From contig NZ_FOFR01000015.1 of the NCBI RefSeq assembly GCF_900110955.1, forward strand, positions 1 to 64,000: a DNA stretch of 64,000 nt, written 5' to 3'. This document shows, in pieces, positions 35,145-42,825 of the stretch. The first letter of the stretch is position 1; the number at the start of each line of letters is the position of its first letter. Made by a program: the position numbers and the translations under genes. The notes beneath the pieces are model-generated. The model was given only the letters and a program-made list of their open reading frames with translations. It did not search any database and was not told the DNA's origin. This stretch comes from Lentzea xinjiangensis. Its GTDB lineage: Bacteria > Actinomycetota > Actinomycetes > Mycobacteriales > Pseudonocardiaceae.

Positions 35145-35465
35145 ATGCTGAAGAAGGCTGTGGCCGCGGCCGCCGTTGGCGCCGGTTTCCTGATGATGGG
35201 TTCGCCCGCGTTCGCGACGCAGGGCGACGCGATGAGCGACATGATGACGCTCGCCTCTGAGTACGACCACGACCACCAGGTCGGCCTGGTGAACATGGAG
35301 GACTCCGAGCTGCTCAGCGACATCAACGTCTGCCACATCGACGTCAACGTCATCGCTGTGCCGATCCTCTCGAACAACGACAGCGGTTCGTGCGTGAACC
35401 CGGACATCGACATCGACCACGAGCACGAGCACCACCACCACCACGAGGACGACGACGAGCGCTGA
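35145..35465 (+). CDS. chaplin-like small secreted protein with His/Asp tail (second copy)
   Basis: A 106-residue paralogue of the preceding peptide. The signal sequence MLKKAVAAAAVGAGFLMMGSPAFA is followed by QVGLVNMEDSELLSDINV, then C-HIDVNVIAVPILSNNDSGS-C-VNPD, matching the first copy nearly residue for residue. It differs in a 20-residue tail of alternating Asp/Glu and His (IDHEHEHHHHHEDDDE), which should bind Zn, Cu or Ni at the cell surface. GAGGAG precedes the ATG. Duplication of such surface peptides is usual; the metal-binding tail is not. Confidence 0.72.
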   Translation: MLKKAVAAAAVGAGFLMMGSPAFATQGDAMSDMMTLASEYDHDHQVGLVNMEDSELLSDINVCHIDVNVIAVPILSNNDSGSCVNPDIDIDHEHEHHHHHEDDDER

Positions 35466-35552
35466 CCCGCGCCGCCGTACCTCGCAGGGAATCACCGGAA
35501 CCGGCTGACGCCTGTACCGGTGTGCTTGGAAGACGTGCATTGATCGTTGCGG

Positions 35553-35585
35553 CGGTGCACCGCCTGAAGTCGAGGCGGTGCACCG
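35553..35585. terminator. perfect hairpin after the chaplin-like pair
   Basis: CGGTGCACCGCCT (35553-35565) and AGGCGGTGCACCG (35573-35585) form a 13-bp perfect stem with a 7-nt loop, 88 nt after the stop at 35465. It probably ends the chaplin-like transcript. Confidence 0.6.
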
Positions 35586-35768
35586 GCAAGCCCGTCGACG
35601 CAGTGGCTGACCGGTTGATTTCTTCGGGGGCCGGTACATCCGAAAATGCCGGACGGTGACGACGCCGTGAACCATCGACTTCGCCACGACGTCGCCACGC
35701 CCGACCGGCATTGTGGAGTTCGACCGGCGTGCCTGATCTCGTTGAAAAACGACAAGATGAGGTCGTTG

Positions 35769-35809
35769 TCGTGGCCGCGGAGGCACTCCTTCCGCCTCTG
35801 CGGCCACGA
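35769..35809. terminator. long hairpin in a gene-free stretch
   Basis: TCGTGGCCGC and GCGGCCACGA pair perfectly, and GAGGC/GCCTC continue the stem inside one mismatch. It is followed 44 nt later by another perfect hairpin at 35854-35882. No gene lies between. The role, whether terminator or structured RNA, is open. Confidence 0.5.
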
Positions 35810-35853
35810 TGACGATTGCGCCGGCACAAACCGGCCTGCTGGAAGACCACGCA

Positions 35854-35882
35854 AGCGCCCGGCCGGACTCCGGCCGGGCGCT
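35854..35882. terminator. perfect 14-bp hairpin
   Basis: AGCGCCCGGCCGGA (35854-35867) and TCCGGCCGGGCGCT (35869-35882) surround a single C. It is the third strong hairpin in the gene-free 35466-36011 stretch, and is followed by AT-rich promoter-like sequence. Confidence 0.5.
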
Positions 35883-36011
35883 TCGTCATGTGCGGGGAAA
35901 GCTCACCCCCGCCCGCGGACGGTTTCCATTTCGTTATCACAGATCACCCCATCAAGCGGTTTAAACCTGTCGTGACAAGATTTGTGATCTTTTCTCATCA
36001 CCATTCTGTGC

Positions 36012-36188
36012 ATGACCGCAACCCCGATCTTCGACGAGCTCTACGCCAAGTACGTGGCCGGCGCCCCCGCAAGGGCCGCGACGGTCCCGTGCCCGGCGGC
36101 CGCGGTGTCCGCGTCACACGAGGCTCGACGAGACCAGCCCGCGTCCCAGTACTCGGGGAGGCACCAGACACCGGAGTGGCCGAGCTGA
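36012..36188 (+). CDS. possible 58-residue protein
   Basis: A short reading frame with coding-like third-position G/C. It opens MTATPIFDELYAKYVAG, then a region rich in Ala, Arg and Pro, and ends with QYSGRHQTPEWPS. The ATG follows about 70 nt of unusually AT-rich sequence that includes AAGAT-TTGTG-ATCTT, so a regulated promoter is likely. The M-T-x-TPIFDEL opening looks like that of small actinomycete proteins of unknown role, but I cannot name a family. It is too short to be sure it is translated. Confidence 0.45.
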   Translation: MTATPIFDELYAKYVAGAPARAATVPCPAAAVSASHEARRDQPASQYSGRHQTPEWPS

Positions 36189-36340
36189 GGCGCCACCGAC
36201 CGGAAGCCGCGACGACACGCCCCTCACCGCCGTTCAGCCCAGCTCACGCCCTCTTCGCCAAAATCTGCACCACCTGGGCAGCGAAGTCGCACCGGTCGGT
36301 GTAGCGTGGTGTCCATCAGTCATGGTTCCGAAGTACCGTT

Positions 36341-36369
36341 CGCCCGTGATCACGTGTCACGGGCGTTTT
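36341..36369 (+). terminator. intrinsic terminator or attenuator in the cold-shock leader
   Basis: Perfect 9-bp arms CGCCCGTGA and TCACGGGCG surround TCACGTG and are followed by TTTT (36366-36369). It sits 80 nt upstream of the cold-shock ATG, downstream of a TAGCGT box near 36302 that could be that gene's -10. It may therefore attenuate the csp transcript. Confidence 0.6.
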
Positions 36370-36449
36370 GCTGTTCCGTGCCTCGGCGACCATGACCGAT
36401 CCCCTTTGGCTCCGCATCGTGCGGTGCCGTTTGATGCTTGGAGTGCAAC

Positions 36450-36653
36450 ATGGCCACCGGAACCGTCAAGTGGTTCAACTCGGAAAAGGGCTTCGGCTTC
36501 ATCGAACAGGACGGCGGTGGCGCCGACGTCTTCGTGCACTACTCGAACATCGCCGCCCAGGGCTACCGCGAGCTCCAGGAGGGCCAGAAGGTCTCCTTCG
36601 AGATCACGCAGGGCCAGAAGGGCCCGCAGGCGGAGAACGTCGTCCCCTCCTAG
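36450..36653 (+). CDS. cspA: cold-shock protein
   Basis: A 67-residue single OB-fold nucleic-acid chaperone. RNP1 is KGFGFIEQD and RNP2 is VFVHYSNI, within the standard MATGTVKWFNSEKGFGFI opening; the length is exactly that of the family. It melts RNA secondary structure and acts as an antiterminator. An intrinsic-terminator-like hairpin lies in the leader and a strong terminator follows the gene, so it is monocistronic. Confidence 0.97.
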   Translation: MATGTVKWFNSEKGFGFIEQDGGGADVFVHYSNIAAQGYRELQEGQKVSFEITQGQKGPQAENVVPS

Positions 36654-36700
36654 TACCCACCGCCGCCGGCACACCGGCGGCCCAGGAGGTACGAACCACC

Positions 36701-36736
36701 AGAGCCCGGCCGGCTGATCTCAACCGGCCGGGCTCT
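36701..36736 (+). terminator. cold-shock gene terminator
   Basis: Perfect 13-bp arms AGAGCCCGGCCGG (36701-36713) and CCGGCCGGGCTCT (36724-36736) with a 10-nt loop, followed by GTCGT. It lies 48 nt after the csp stop and may also serve the convergent gene ending at 36836. Confidence 0.75.
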
Positions 36737-36835
36737 GTCGTCCCCGGAGCCCCTCAGCCCGCTTCTTCCCAGCCCGGTGCCCACGCGCTCAGCGTTGGCC
36801 TCCTGCTCGGGACTCAGGCATGCTCCACAAGACCT

Positions 36836-37771
36836 CTACCGGGAGCCTGGCCCCACGAAGTCCTCGACGTCGAATCGCAGTTCGTCGCCGCAGAACGTCA
36901 TCCAGACGACGGAGTTGTCCCGCCCCGTGGCGATGAGCCTCATCTTGACGCGCTCCGCGAGGACGCGCCGGGTCCTCGCGGCTTGCGCCAGCCTCGTCGC
37001 GCGATGATCAAAGTCCGCACCGGACAGGAACGCGACGAGTTCGACCGGTTCAGGAAGAGCGAGCTGCTCGATCAGCACAGGGCTGGCGATGAAGTCTCCC
37101 ACGTCGACCTCGACGTCGGCTGACATCCGCACCTTCGGAGGAAGTGCGCACAGCACACCCGGATAACCGTTGACATCGTGGTCGGTGCCGCCGAGTTCGA
37201 GAACGAGCTTCTCTTTGAGAAGTCTTCGATCCCTCGGCGGCCCCACGGGAACAAGCAGAACGTTGTTCGGCATCAGGATGTCACGAAGCGCGCTGACACG
37301 GTTTCCGCCCAGGAGGCTCTCTCCCCTCGGAAGTGCGTCCAACGGCGGAGAGGGAATCGACAGCCTGGTCGCCGCAAACTCGATGGCCGCCAACGCGGAT
37401 TCAACCAGGGTGCCGACTACCTTCGCAATCGAGGTGGCGCGGACGACTTCAGCGGGCAGCTTGATGTCAACAGAAACAATCCGCCTTTTCCTGCCACCGT
37501 AGACGTACTCCAGGCCGGCCCCTTCCTCAGCTTCCACGCAAGTGAGGAAGAACGTGTCGCAGATCGACGTGGCATCGGCCCAATTCGGCCAGTCGATCAG
37601 GTCTTCCACCATGCCGTTGACAAGCAGGATGGCGTCCGCCCGGCAAGGACGGAACCAGTGGTCGTGCAGTCCTGCCCAGTGCGGCGACCGGGGAGAGTCG
37701 AGGTCGTCCCCCCAGATGATCATGACTCGTGGCGCCCGCTTCTTCTTCAGGCTTGCTCGCTCCTCAGGCAC
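36836..37771 (-). CDS. hypothetical 311-residue protein
   Basis: Not recognised. A soluble mixed alpha/beta protein with VMIIWGDDLDSPRSPHW near the start, VEDLIDWPNWADATSICDTFFLTCVEAEEG, a run YVYGGRKRRIVSVDIKLP, and a C-terminal WMTFCGDELRFDVEDFVGPGSR. Codon use is somewhat less G/C-biased than its neighbours, hinting at later acquisition. GGAGG lies 12 nt upstream of the GTG chosen; a TTG at 37783 or the ATG of MIIWG are alternatives. It may form a unit with the 70-residue membrane protein upstream. No function is proposed. Confidence 0.6.
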   Translation of the reverse strand: MPEERASLKKKRAPRVMIIWGDDLDSPRSPHWAGLHDHWFRPCRADAILLVNGMVEDLIDWPNWADATSICDTFFLTCVEAEEGAGLEYVYGGRKRRIVSVDIKLPAEVVRATSIAKVVGTLVESALAAIEFAATRLSIPSPPLDALPRGESLLGGNRVSALRDILMPNNVLLVPVGPPRDRRLLKEKLVLELGGTDHDVNGYPGVLCALPPKVRMSADVEVDVGDFIASPVLIEQLALPEPVELVAFLSGADFDHRATRLAQAARTRRVLAERVKMRLIATGRDNSVVWMTFCGDELRFDVEDFVGPGSR

Positions 37772-37832
37772 CGTGCTCCACAACCTCCGAGCGCCCGGCT
37801 ACGCCAGCTCCACCGCCGCCGACACCGGGCTC

Positions 37833-38045
37833 CTACGGATTCTTGGCTCGACGCAAATCGACGCGCCAGAACAGGTAGTCGCCGATGAACACGACGACCG
37901 AGGGGACCAAAATCATCAACGCGTTCGTCCAACTCGGCCAGCCGACCACGGCAGCTCCGAGCACGCAGAGGATGGCGAAGGCAAGGAGGAAAAGCCTGCT
38001 CCGCCCAATCCTGTCGTTCTTCACCCACCAGACAGGAGATTCCAT
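37833..38045 (-). CDS. small two-helix membrane protein
   Basis: A 70-residue protein with two hydrophobic helices (LFLLAFAILCVLGAAVVGW and ALMILVPSVVVFIGDYLFW) and a short basic tail (RVDLRRAKNP). GGAAGGA lies 5 nt before the ATG. It is read in the same direction as the hypothetical gene 61 nt downstream. I see no characterised family. Confidence 0.65.
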   Translation of the reverse strand: MESPVWWVKNDRIGRSRLFLLAFAILCVLGAAVVGWPSWTNALMILVPSVVVFIGDYLFWRVDLRRAKNP

Positions 38046-38193
38046 GTGATCCTTCCTCGCGACTGCCGGGAATTCTACTCACGTGGCTACCGCATCAACA
38101 ATACATCGTCCGGACTGTGCAGCGGACCATTGCGTTGGATTGCTCCCCACTCACGGCCGGGGCAGCCCTCAGACCGCCCCGGCCGGCACCGAA

Positions 38194-38517
38194 TCAAACG
38201 GGGTCGATCGTGAGATCGGTGACTTGGTCGTCCTCGATACCGAACACGAACGCGAAGGACAGCGGCCCGCCGGGAAAGTCCCCGTCCCCGGAGGCCACCA
38301 GCCGATCACCCTCGAACGAGATAGGCGTGATCACGATCTTGGGGTCGATCAGGTGCGCCTGGATCCACTCGCGGATCTCGGCCTCGCCGACGTAGGTCGT
38401 CCCGTCATCGCGCACGGTGGCCTCGTCGCCGAAGACCGCGGCCAGCGCGTTCACGTCGTGCGCGTTGGTGGCCGCGACGAAGTCGTCGACAGCCTTGGGA
38501 AGGGTGACGTTGTCCAT
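38194..38517 (-). CDS. SnoaL-like / NTF2-fold protein
   Basis: A 107-residue NTF2-superfamily protein. It has the N-terminal ALAAVFGDEATVRDDGTTYVG, then AEIREWIQAHLIDPKIVITPIS and a C-terminal strand pair ending in GIEDDQVTDLTIDPV. It is likely a small binding or isomerase-type protein. It lies 105 nt downstream of the SDR gene on the same strand, so the two probably share the TetR-controlled promoter at 39468. GGAGAG precedes the ATG. Confidence 0.85.
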   Translation of the reverse strand: MDNVTLPKAVDDFVAATNAHDVNALAAVFGDEATVRDDGTTYVGEAEIREWIQAHLIDPKIVITPISFEGDRLVASGDGDFPGGPLSFAFVFGIEDDQVTDLTIDPV

Positions 38518-38622
38518 TTCCGCTCTCCGGTCTCTCGGTTTCCAGGACGCAGGGCGCGTCCTGGCACGTCCTTGCAGCACCAACGGGACGGCCCATCCAG
38601 GGCCGAGCTTCTGGTAGCCGGT

Positions 38623-39453
38623 TCAGAAGTCCGCACTGCGCGAGAGCTTCTCGTTCGCGCGCAGCTCCGCGAGTGCGTTCTCGTGCATCGCGACAACGAC
38701 GTCGTAGCCGGAGTTGCCGAGCACGATCCGGTGCGGCGGAACGGGTGCGTTCATCGCGCTGAGCACGGCCTGCACTCCGCGTTCGGGGTCGCCCGCCTGC
38801 TTGCCGTTCTGGTCCACGAACGCCGCCTTGACGTTCTCGACCAGCGGCACGTACGCGTCGACGGTCTCGTTGACGGGCTCGTCCTGGAAGCCGGCGTAGG
38901 CCTTGGTGCGGAACGCTCCCGGCTCCACGACGAGCACGCGCACACCGAACGGCTGCACTTCCTGGCGCAGCGTCTCCGAGAGTCCTTCGAGCGCGAACTT
39001 CGCCGCCGAGTAGTAGCCGAACCCCTCCGCGCCGACGAGGCCTGCCACCGACGACATGTTCACGATCCAGCCGTCGCCGCGTGCCCGCATCCCCGGCAGG
39101 ACCGCGCGGACCACTTCGACCACGGCGAACAGGTTGAGGTCGAACGTGCGGCGGATCGTCTCGTCAGGGGTCCCCTCGACCGAGCCGAACCAGCCACGGC
39201 CCGCGTTGTTGACGAGCACGTCGATCCCGCCGAACCGCTCCTCCGCGGTCTTGACCGCCGCGCGCACCTGCTCGGCGTCGGTGACGTCGAGCTGGAGAAC
39301 CAGCACGCGGTCGCCGTGCGGTTCAGCCCATTCCCGCAGTTCAGAGGGCCGACGGGCGGTCACCACCACCTGATCGCCCTGTGCCAGCGCAGCCTCGGCG
39401 TAGACCAGGCCGAACCCTCCGGGCGTTCCACCAGTGATGAACCAGGTCCTCAT
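38623..39453 (-). CDS. short-chain dehydrogenase/reductase
   Basis: A 276-residue classical SDR. The cofactor motif is TGGTPGGFG (residues 8-16), followed by LDVTD, VNNAG and the catalytic triad Ser...Tyr-x-x-x-Lys in MSSVAGLVGAEGFGYYSAAK. The C-terminal part with EPGAFRTKAYAGF is like SDRs that act on diverse ketones. AGGAG lies 7 nt before the ATG. It is divergent from a TetR repressor with a prominent dyad between, implying control by that repressor. The substrate is unknown. Confidence 0.92.
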   Translation of the reverse strand: MRTWFITGGTPGGFGLVYAEAALAQGDQVVVTARRPSELREWAEPHGDRVLVLQLDVTDAEQVRAAVKTAEERFGGIDVLVNNAGRGWFGSVEGTPDETIRRTFDLNLFAVVEVVRAVLPGMRARGDGWIVNMSSVAGLVGAEGFGYYSAAKFALEGLSETLRQEVQPFGVRVLVVEPGAFRTKAYAGFQDEPVNETVDAYVPLVENVKAAFVDQNGKQAGDPERGVQAVLSAMNAPVPPHRIVLGNSGYDVVVAMHENALAELRANEKLSRSADF

Positions 39454-39467
39454 GGACTTCTCCTCTC

Positions 39468-39523
39468 GCTATAGCGCTCCACATGGCGCTATAGCCATCA
39501 ATGTATCGCTACATGGACTACTG
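39468..39523. promoter_or_regulatory. TetR dyad operator and leaderless promoter
   Basis: Perfect 9-bp arms GCTATAGCG (39468-39476) and CGCTATAGC (39487-39495) are themselves built on the 8-bp palindrome GCTATAGC. A further TGTA-TCGC-TACA dyad follows at 39502-39513. TACTGT (39518-39523) is a -10 box ending 8 nt before the TetR ATG. The sites overlap both divergent promoters. Confidence 0.75.
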
Positions 39524-39531
39524 TAGCAAAC

Positions 39532-40185
39532 ATGCAGAACGCACGGGATCGGCTCCTGCTCGCCGCGGCGGAGTTGCTGGAGACCGGCGGCACGGTGTCC
39601 ACGAGGGCGGTGTGCGAACGCGCCGGGGTGCAGGCGCCGACGCTGTACCACCACTTCGGCAGCAAGCAGGGCCTGATCGACGCCGTGGCGAACCACGGCT
39701 TCACCCAGTACACGGCGGTCGAGAGCTCCGGCGACCCCCTCGGCGACCTGCGCGAGGGCTGGGACCGGCACGTGCGGTTCGGGCTGGAGCACCCGTCGTT
39801 CTACGGCCTGCTCTACGGCCGCGCCGAACCGGGCAAGCCCTGCGCCGTCACCGCCCCCGCGCACGCCGCGCTGCGCGACCGGTTCACCGAGGCGGCCGCT
39901 CGAGGCCTGTTGAAGGTGCCCGCGGACGACGCCGCCGAGCAGGTGCTCGCGGCGAACGTCGGCATCACGCTGACGCTGATCTCCCAGCCGGACCCGGACT
40001 TCGGCCTGTCCGAACGGGTTCGCGAGGCCGCGCTCGCAGCCGTCCTGCACACGGCCCCGGCGGGCACGCCGAAGCGCGCGAGCACCGCACTCACCCTGCG
40101 CGCGCTGATCGCCGACGATCCGGGCGACCTCACGCCGGGCGAACGCGCGCTGCTCGCCGAACTGCTGGACCGCCTGGCCCGGTGA
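39532..40185 (+). CDS. TetR family repressor
   Basis: A 217-residue TetR regulator. The helix-turn-helix reads LLAAAELLETGGTVSTRAVCERAGVQAPTLYHHFGSKQGLIDAV. The C-terminal domain has FGLEHPSFYGLLYGRAEPG, common in the TetR_C_33-like subgroup. It is transcribed from a leaderless promoter overlapped by its presumed operators, so negative autoregulation is likely. The divergent SDR/SnoaL pair is the likely target. After its end at 40185 the sequence becomes degenerate. Confidence 0.9.
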   Translation: MQNARDRLLLAAAELLETGGTVSTRAVCERAGVQAPTLYHHFGSKQGLIDAVANHGFTQYTAVESSGDPLGDLREGWDRHVRFGLEHPSFYGLLYGRAEPGKPCAVTAPAHAALRDRFTEAAARGLLKVPADDAAEQVLAANVGITLTLISQPDPDFGLSERVREAALAAVLHTAPAGTPKRASTALTLRALIADDPGDLTPGERALLAELLDRLAR

Positions 40186-40224
40186 TGCGCGGAGTGTTCT
40201 CCGATGGGCCGCTGCGCTACTTGA

Positions 40225-40380
40225 TCACGCCGGGGCCGAAAGGAACCCATCGATCAACGTGATCGTCCACGCTGAACGGATGATCGTGCCGTCGTCCTCG
40301 CTCTGGTCGAACAGCGCGGGCTCGGTAAGCACGCACTGCCCGGCGCCAACGCACTTGCCGGTGTCCGCGAAGATCCTCAA
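40225..40380 (-). pseudogene. truncated ferredoxin gene
   Basis: The reading frame encodes LRIFADTGKCVGAGQCVLTE, PALFDQSEDDGTI and then unrelated residues to a stop after 51 codons. The opening is that of a 3Fe-4S/4Fe-4S ferredoxin serving cytochrome P450s, with the first two cluster Cys present. The remainder, including the last Cys-Pro motif, is missing. It would start at a TTG. No P450 gene is nearby. It is a remnant left at the edge of the accretion island. Confidence 0.7.
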
Positions 40381-40439
40381 GGCCCTGTTCTCATGAGGGG
40401 CGAAGCCGACGGTGTCATCACCCTCGTACTGGATGGGCT

Positions 40440-40592
40440 GCGCCGCCCGCCATGACAAGGTGCGACACGAGGTCGCAACGTTCGCGCCGGCGAGGTGCTT
40501 GGGTCTGATCCCTGGTGATGGTCCAGTCCGGCTTCGTTTTCGGCCGCTGGAAGCATTCCTCGGTGCGCCAACGAGTACCGGCGATCCAGGTT
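40440..40592 (-). pseudogene. IS701-type transposase remnant
   Basis: The minus strand reads AGTRWRTEECFQ in one frame and, after a one-base loss, AAENEAGLDHHQ in the next. Together they match the conserved (A)GTRWxxEExFQxAKxExGLDxYQ block around the catalytic Glu of IS701/IS4-like DDE transposases. Only about 50 codons survive and no inverted repeats were recognised. It marks earlier mobile-element activity beside the att copies. Confidence 0.6.
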
Positions 40593-40744
40593 CATCGGCG
40601 CGCAGCTGCGGGCGAGCACCCTGCCGTGCCTGCCTGCCGTGCGACAGGAACACCACCCGGCTGTCCACAGTGGACGCATAACGAAAATCGCCTGCCTAAC
40701 CTGTTCTCACAGGCCAGCGGGCGATTCGTGCACTGTATCAAATT

Positions 40745-40787
40745 GTGGAGCTGAGGGGACTCGAACCCCTGACCCTCACACTGCCAG
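40745..40787 (-). repeat. tRNA-Ala 3' half, att-like copy 1
   Basis: Read on the minus strand, the copy runs from the anticodon loop (CTGGCAG, anticodon GGC) through the T arm (AGGGG-TTCGAGT-CCCCT) to the acceptor end CAGCTCC-A. U70 in that strand would pair with G3, the tRNA-Ala identity pair. The 5' half of the tRNA is absent, so this is an attachment-site relic rather than a functional gene. Confidence 0.75.
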
Positions 40788-40938
40788 TTTGGTCCACAGA
40801 GGACTCCTACCAGCTCAAACACTAGAACCGCAACAAGTCCAACGCAACTAGCCGCCGTTCAGCGCCGTTGAGTGCCGTTCGACGACGTTCAACTGCCTGC
40901 CCTGCTCCAGCTCCGCTCCAGCACGATCAGTGTGAGAC

Positions 40939-41955
40939 TCAGCCCAGCAGTCGGCGCAGTTCGGCGATCTCCCCGCTGACCCCTACCGTCGAGCGGCTGG
41001 TCGTGAAGCCGATCTGCCCGTTTACCCTGATCATGTGTTGGTTGTCAGCGTTCACGTTGGTGTAGATCTTCCCGATCGAGGGCCGTTCGGCGAGCAGTGC
41101 CCGCAACATGTGCGCCTTGACCCACCGTCCGAGCCCCTTGCCGCGATACGCGGGTATCACGGCGGTGTCCTGCTGAACGGCCCACTCGGGATAGGCGGTG
41201 TAGAGGTCCATCTGCGTCAGTGCAACAACCTCACCTGTCGCCTCGGACACCGCGACCACCACCCGTTGCACGACGTTCCGCTCACGATGGCGAGCCTCGG
41301 CCTCGCGTACGCGCTCGGCCGTCCACTCCGCAAGCCTGTACTCGGAGTCGCCGGCAGGCGCATCGCGCATCACGTGCAGCGCGCGAGCGTACGAAGCCAC
41401 CAGCTCATCAGGCGCGGCTCCCACCCACTCCGCCACCCTGAAACCGTCAGGAGCAGGCACCTCCCAGAGCGCCGGGGCGACATCGCGAATATCCAGCGTT
41501 TGCGCGATCGTCGACTTGGAGATGCGCATCCCCACCCCGACCGCCCACTGCGCCCCCGGTCCGCCCTTGGACAGTTCCCAGCCCTCCACGAGCTTCCTGC
41601 CACGCGCTTCAAGTTCCGGCAGCAACGCCATGAGCACCGCGGTCCCCACACCCTCACGCCGTCGCCGCGGTGCCACGGTGATCTCCGTAAGCGCTAGGTG
41701 CTCGTTCTCCTTCGGCGGGAAGTAGACGACGGCCTTGGCCACCAGCTCGCCATCACAACGCGCGATCCAGTACCCCCGAGGCCCCAAACTCGGGGCAAGC
41801 TGCCGCAGACTGGCCACCCAGTCGTCATAATCGAGCACCACCGGATCCGGGCGATCCAGACGCAGAGCGGCCACCGACAGCTCGTAGAGCGCTCTCAGGT
41901 CCGCCGGTGCGGCTTGATCAGCCTCGAACGGCTGGAGTTCGAACTTCCTGCTCAT
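40939..41955 (-). CDS. tandem GNAT-domain N-acetyltransferase
   Basis: A 338-residue protein with two GNAT domains. The first (about 5-165) has LTEITVAPRRRREGVGTAVLMALL, the acetyl-CoA-binding R/Q-x-x-G-x-G/A turn. The second (about 180-335) has AVIPAYRGKGLGRWVKAHML and INTD-like YTNVNADNQHMIRVNGQIGF. Paired-GNAT enzymes include mycothiol synthase-like and aminoglycoside-modifying acetyltransferases; the acceptor here cannot be named. Reading the frame further upstream runs into Rhs debris, so the start is the ATG at 41955. It is the only intact gene between att copies 1 and 2. Confidence 0.88.
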   Translation of the reverse strand: MSRKFELQPFEADQAAPADLRALYELSVAALRLDRPDPVVLDYDDWVASLRQLAPSLGPRGYWIARCDGELVAKAVVYFPPKENEHLALTEITVAPRRRREGVGTAVLMALLPELEARGRKLVEGWELSKGGPGAQWAVGVGMRISKSTIAQTLDIRDVAPALWEVPAPDGFRVAEWVGAAPDELVASYARALHVMRDAPAGDSEYRLAEWTAERVREAEARHRERNVVQRVVVAVSEATGEVVALTQMDLYTAYPEWAVQQDTAVIPAYRGKGLGRWVKAHMLRALLAERPSIGKIYTNVNADNQHMIRVNGQIGFTTSRSTVGVSGEIAELRRLLG

Positions 41956-42164
41956 CTCTGATCCCCACACTCTCCCCGACACGACATGGAGGCACGCCAC
42001 ACGATCGCCAGCACGCCGATCATCACCAAACCAAAGACGGCCAAGCTCATCAGGAACACGATCCCGACGCGAAAGCCCGAACCGAGCACGAACGCCCACC
42101 ACCGCGCACGCGCACCCTCTGGCGGCGAGTCGCCACTGCCATGCCCGCCCCGCAGTCACCGCGG

Positions 42165-42345
42165 CTGTCTCCGTGCCCTGGTGGTCGGACAGCAACCACT
42201 TCGGGCCCGAGATGGAGTTGCGCTGCGCCACGGTGCGGCCGTTGTGGCTGTAGTAGCGGGTCCACGACGGCGTCGTCGTGCCGGCCTCCAGGCGGATCTC
42301 CTGACCGAACACGTACAACGTGGTCGCCGAGGGCTCGACGATCTA
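42165..42345 (-). pseudogene. Rhs-repeat protein fragment
   Basis: The minus strand encodes EPSATTLYVFGQEIRLE, then TRYYSHNGRTVAQRN and GPKWLLSDHQGTETAAV. These match the YD-repeat shell just before the Rhs core cleavage region of polymorphic toxin proteins. No start, N-terminal shell or C-terminal toxin remains. The fragment is in frame with the acetyltransferase gene downstream only by chance. Confidence 0.7.
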
Positions 42346-42552
42346 TGACCCTCACACCATTGGCGGGAGGGGTCGCATCGATCGTCCCAGCTAGGCGGCC
42401 AACCACCGAGTGGATTCGGGCAAATCCCGCTCCAGAACTGCTCCACAGGGTCACCGCAACACGATCAGCAGACGATCACCCAAGATCCACCCAGAACAGC
42501 AAAAATCCGCCTGACCAGCGAAAATCGCTCGATCAGACGGGTTCTACTTCAA

Positions 42553-42595
42553 GTGGAGCTGAGGGGACTCGAACCCCTGACCCTCACACTGCCAG
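42553..42595 (-). repeat. tRNA-Ala 3' half, att-like copy 2
   Basis: Identical over 43 bases to the copies at 40745 and 47881. The flanks on the tRNA-5' side diverge directly after CTGGCAG, defining the edge of the recombination core. Related sequence with GCCGTTC motifs and TTTGCTCCA continues to about 42740. Confidence 0.75.
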
Positions 42596-42825
42596 TGGTC
42601 CGGCCTTTTCCCTCACCAGCGCAAACAGAGAATCAGCACGTCAGCCGGTGCCGTTCACCGCCGTTCGAGGCCGTCGCACGTCATTGGGCTCCGCCAGTTG
42701 CTCCAAATTTGCTCCACACACCCCAGTGTGAAACGGCGACAGGCACCGGCTCAACCGTCGAACACTCACCCCTCACGCGGTGCGAAACTCGAGCCGGACC
42801 CGCAACGCCACAGCCAGCCTCTCGG

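Noticed and set aside
40745..40787. A functional tRNA-Ala gene
   Set aside because: Only the 3' half is present in all three copies; the D arm, the 5' anticodon strand and the 5' acceptor strand are missing.
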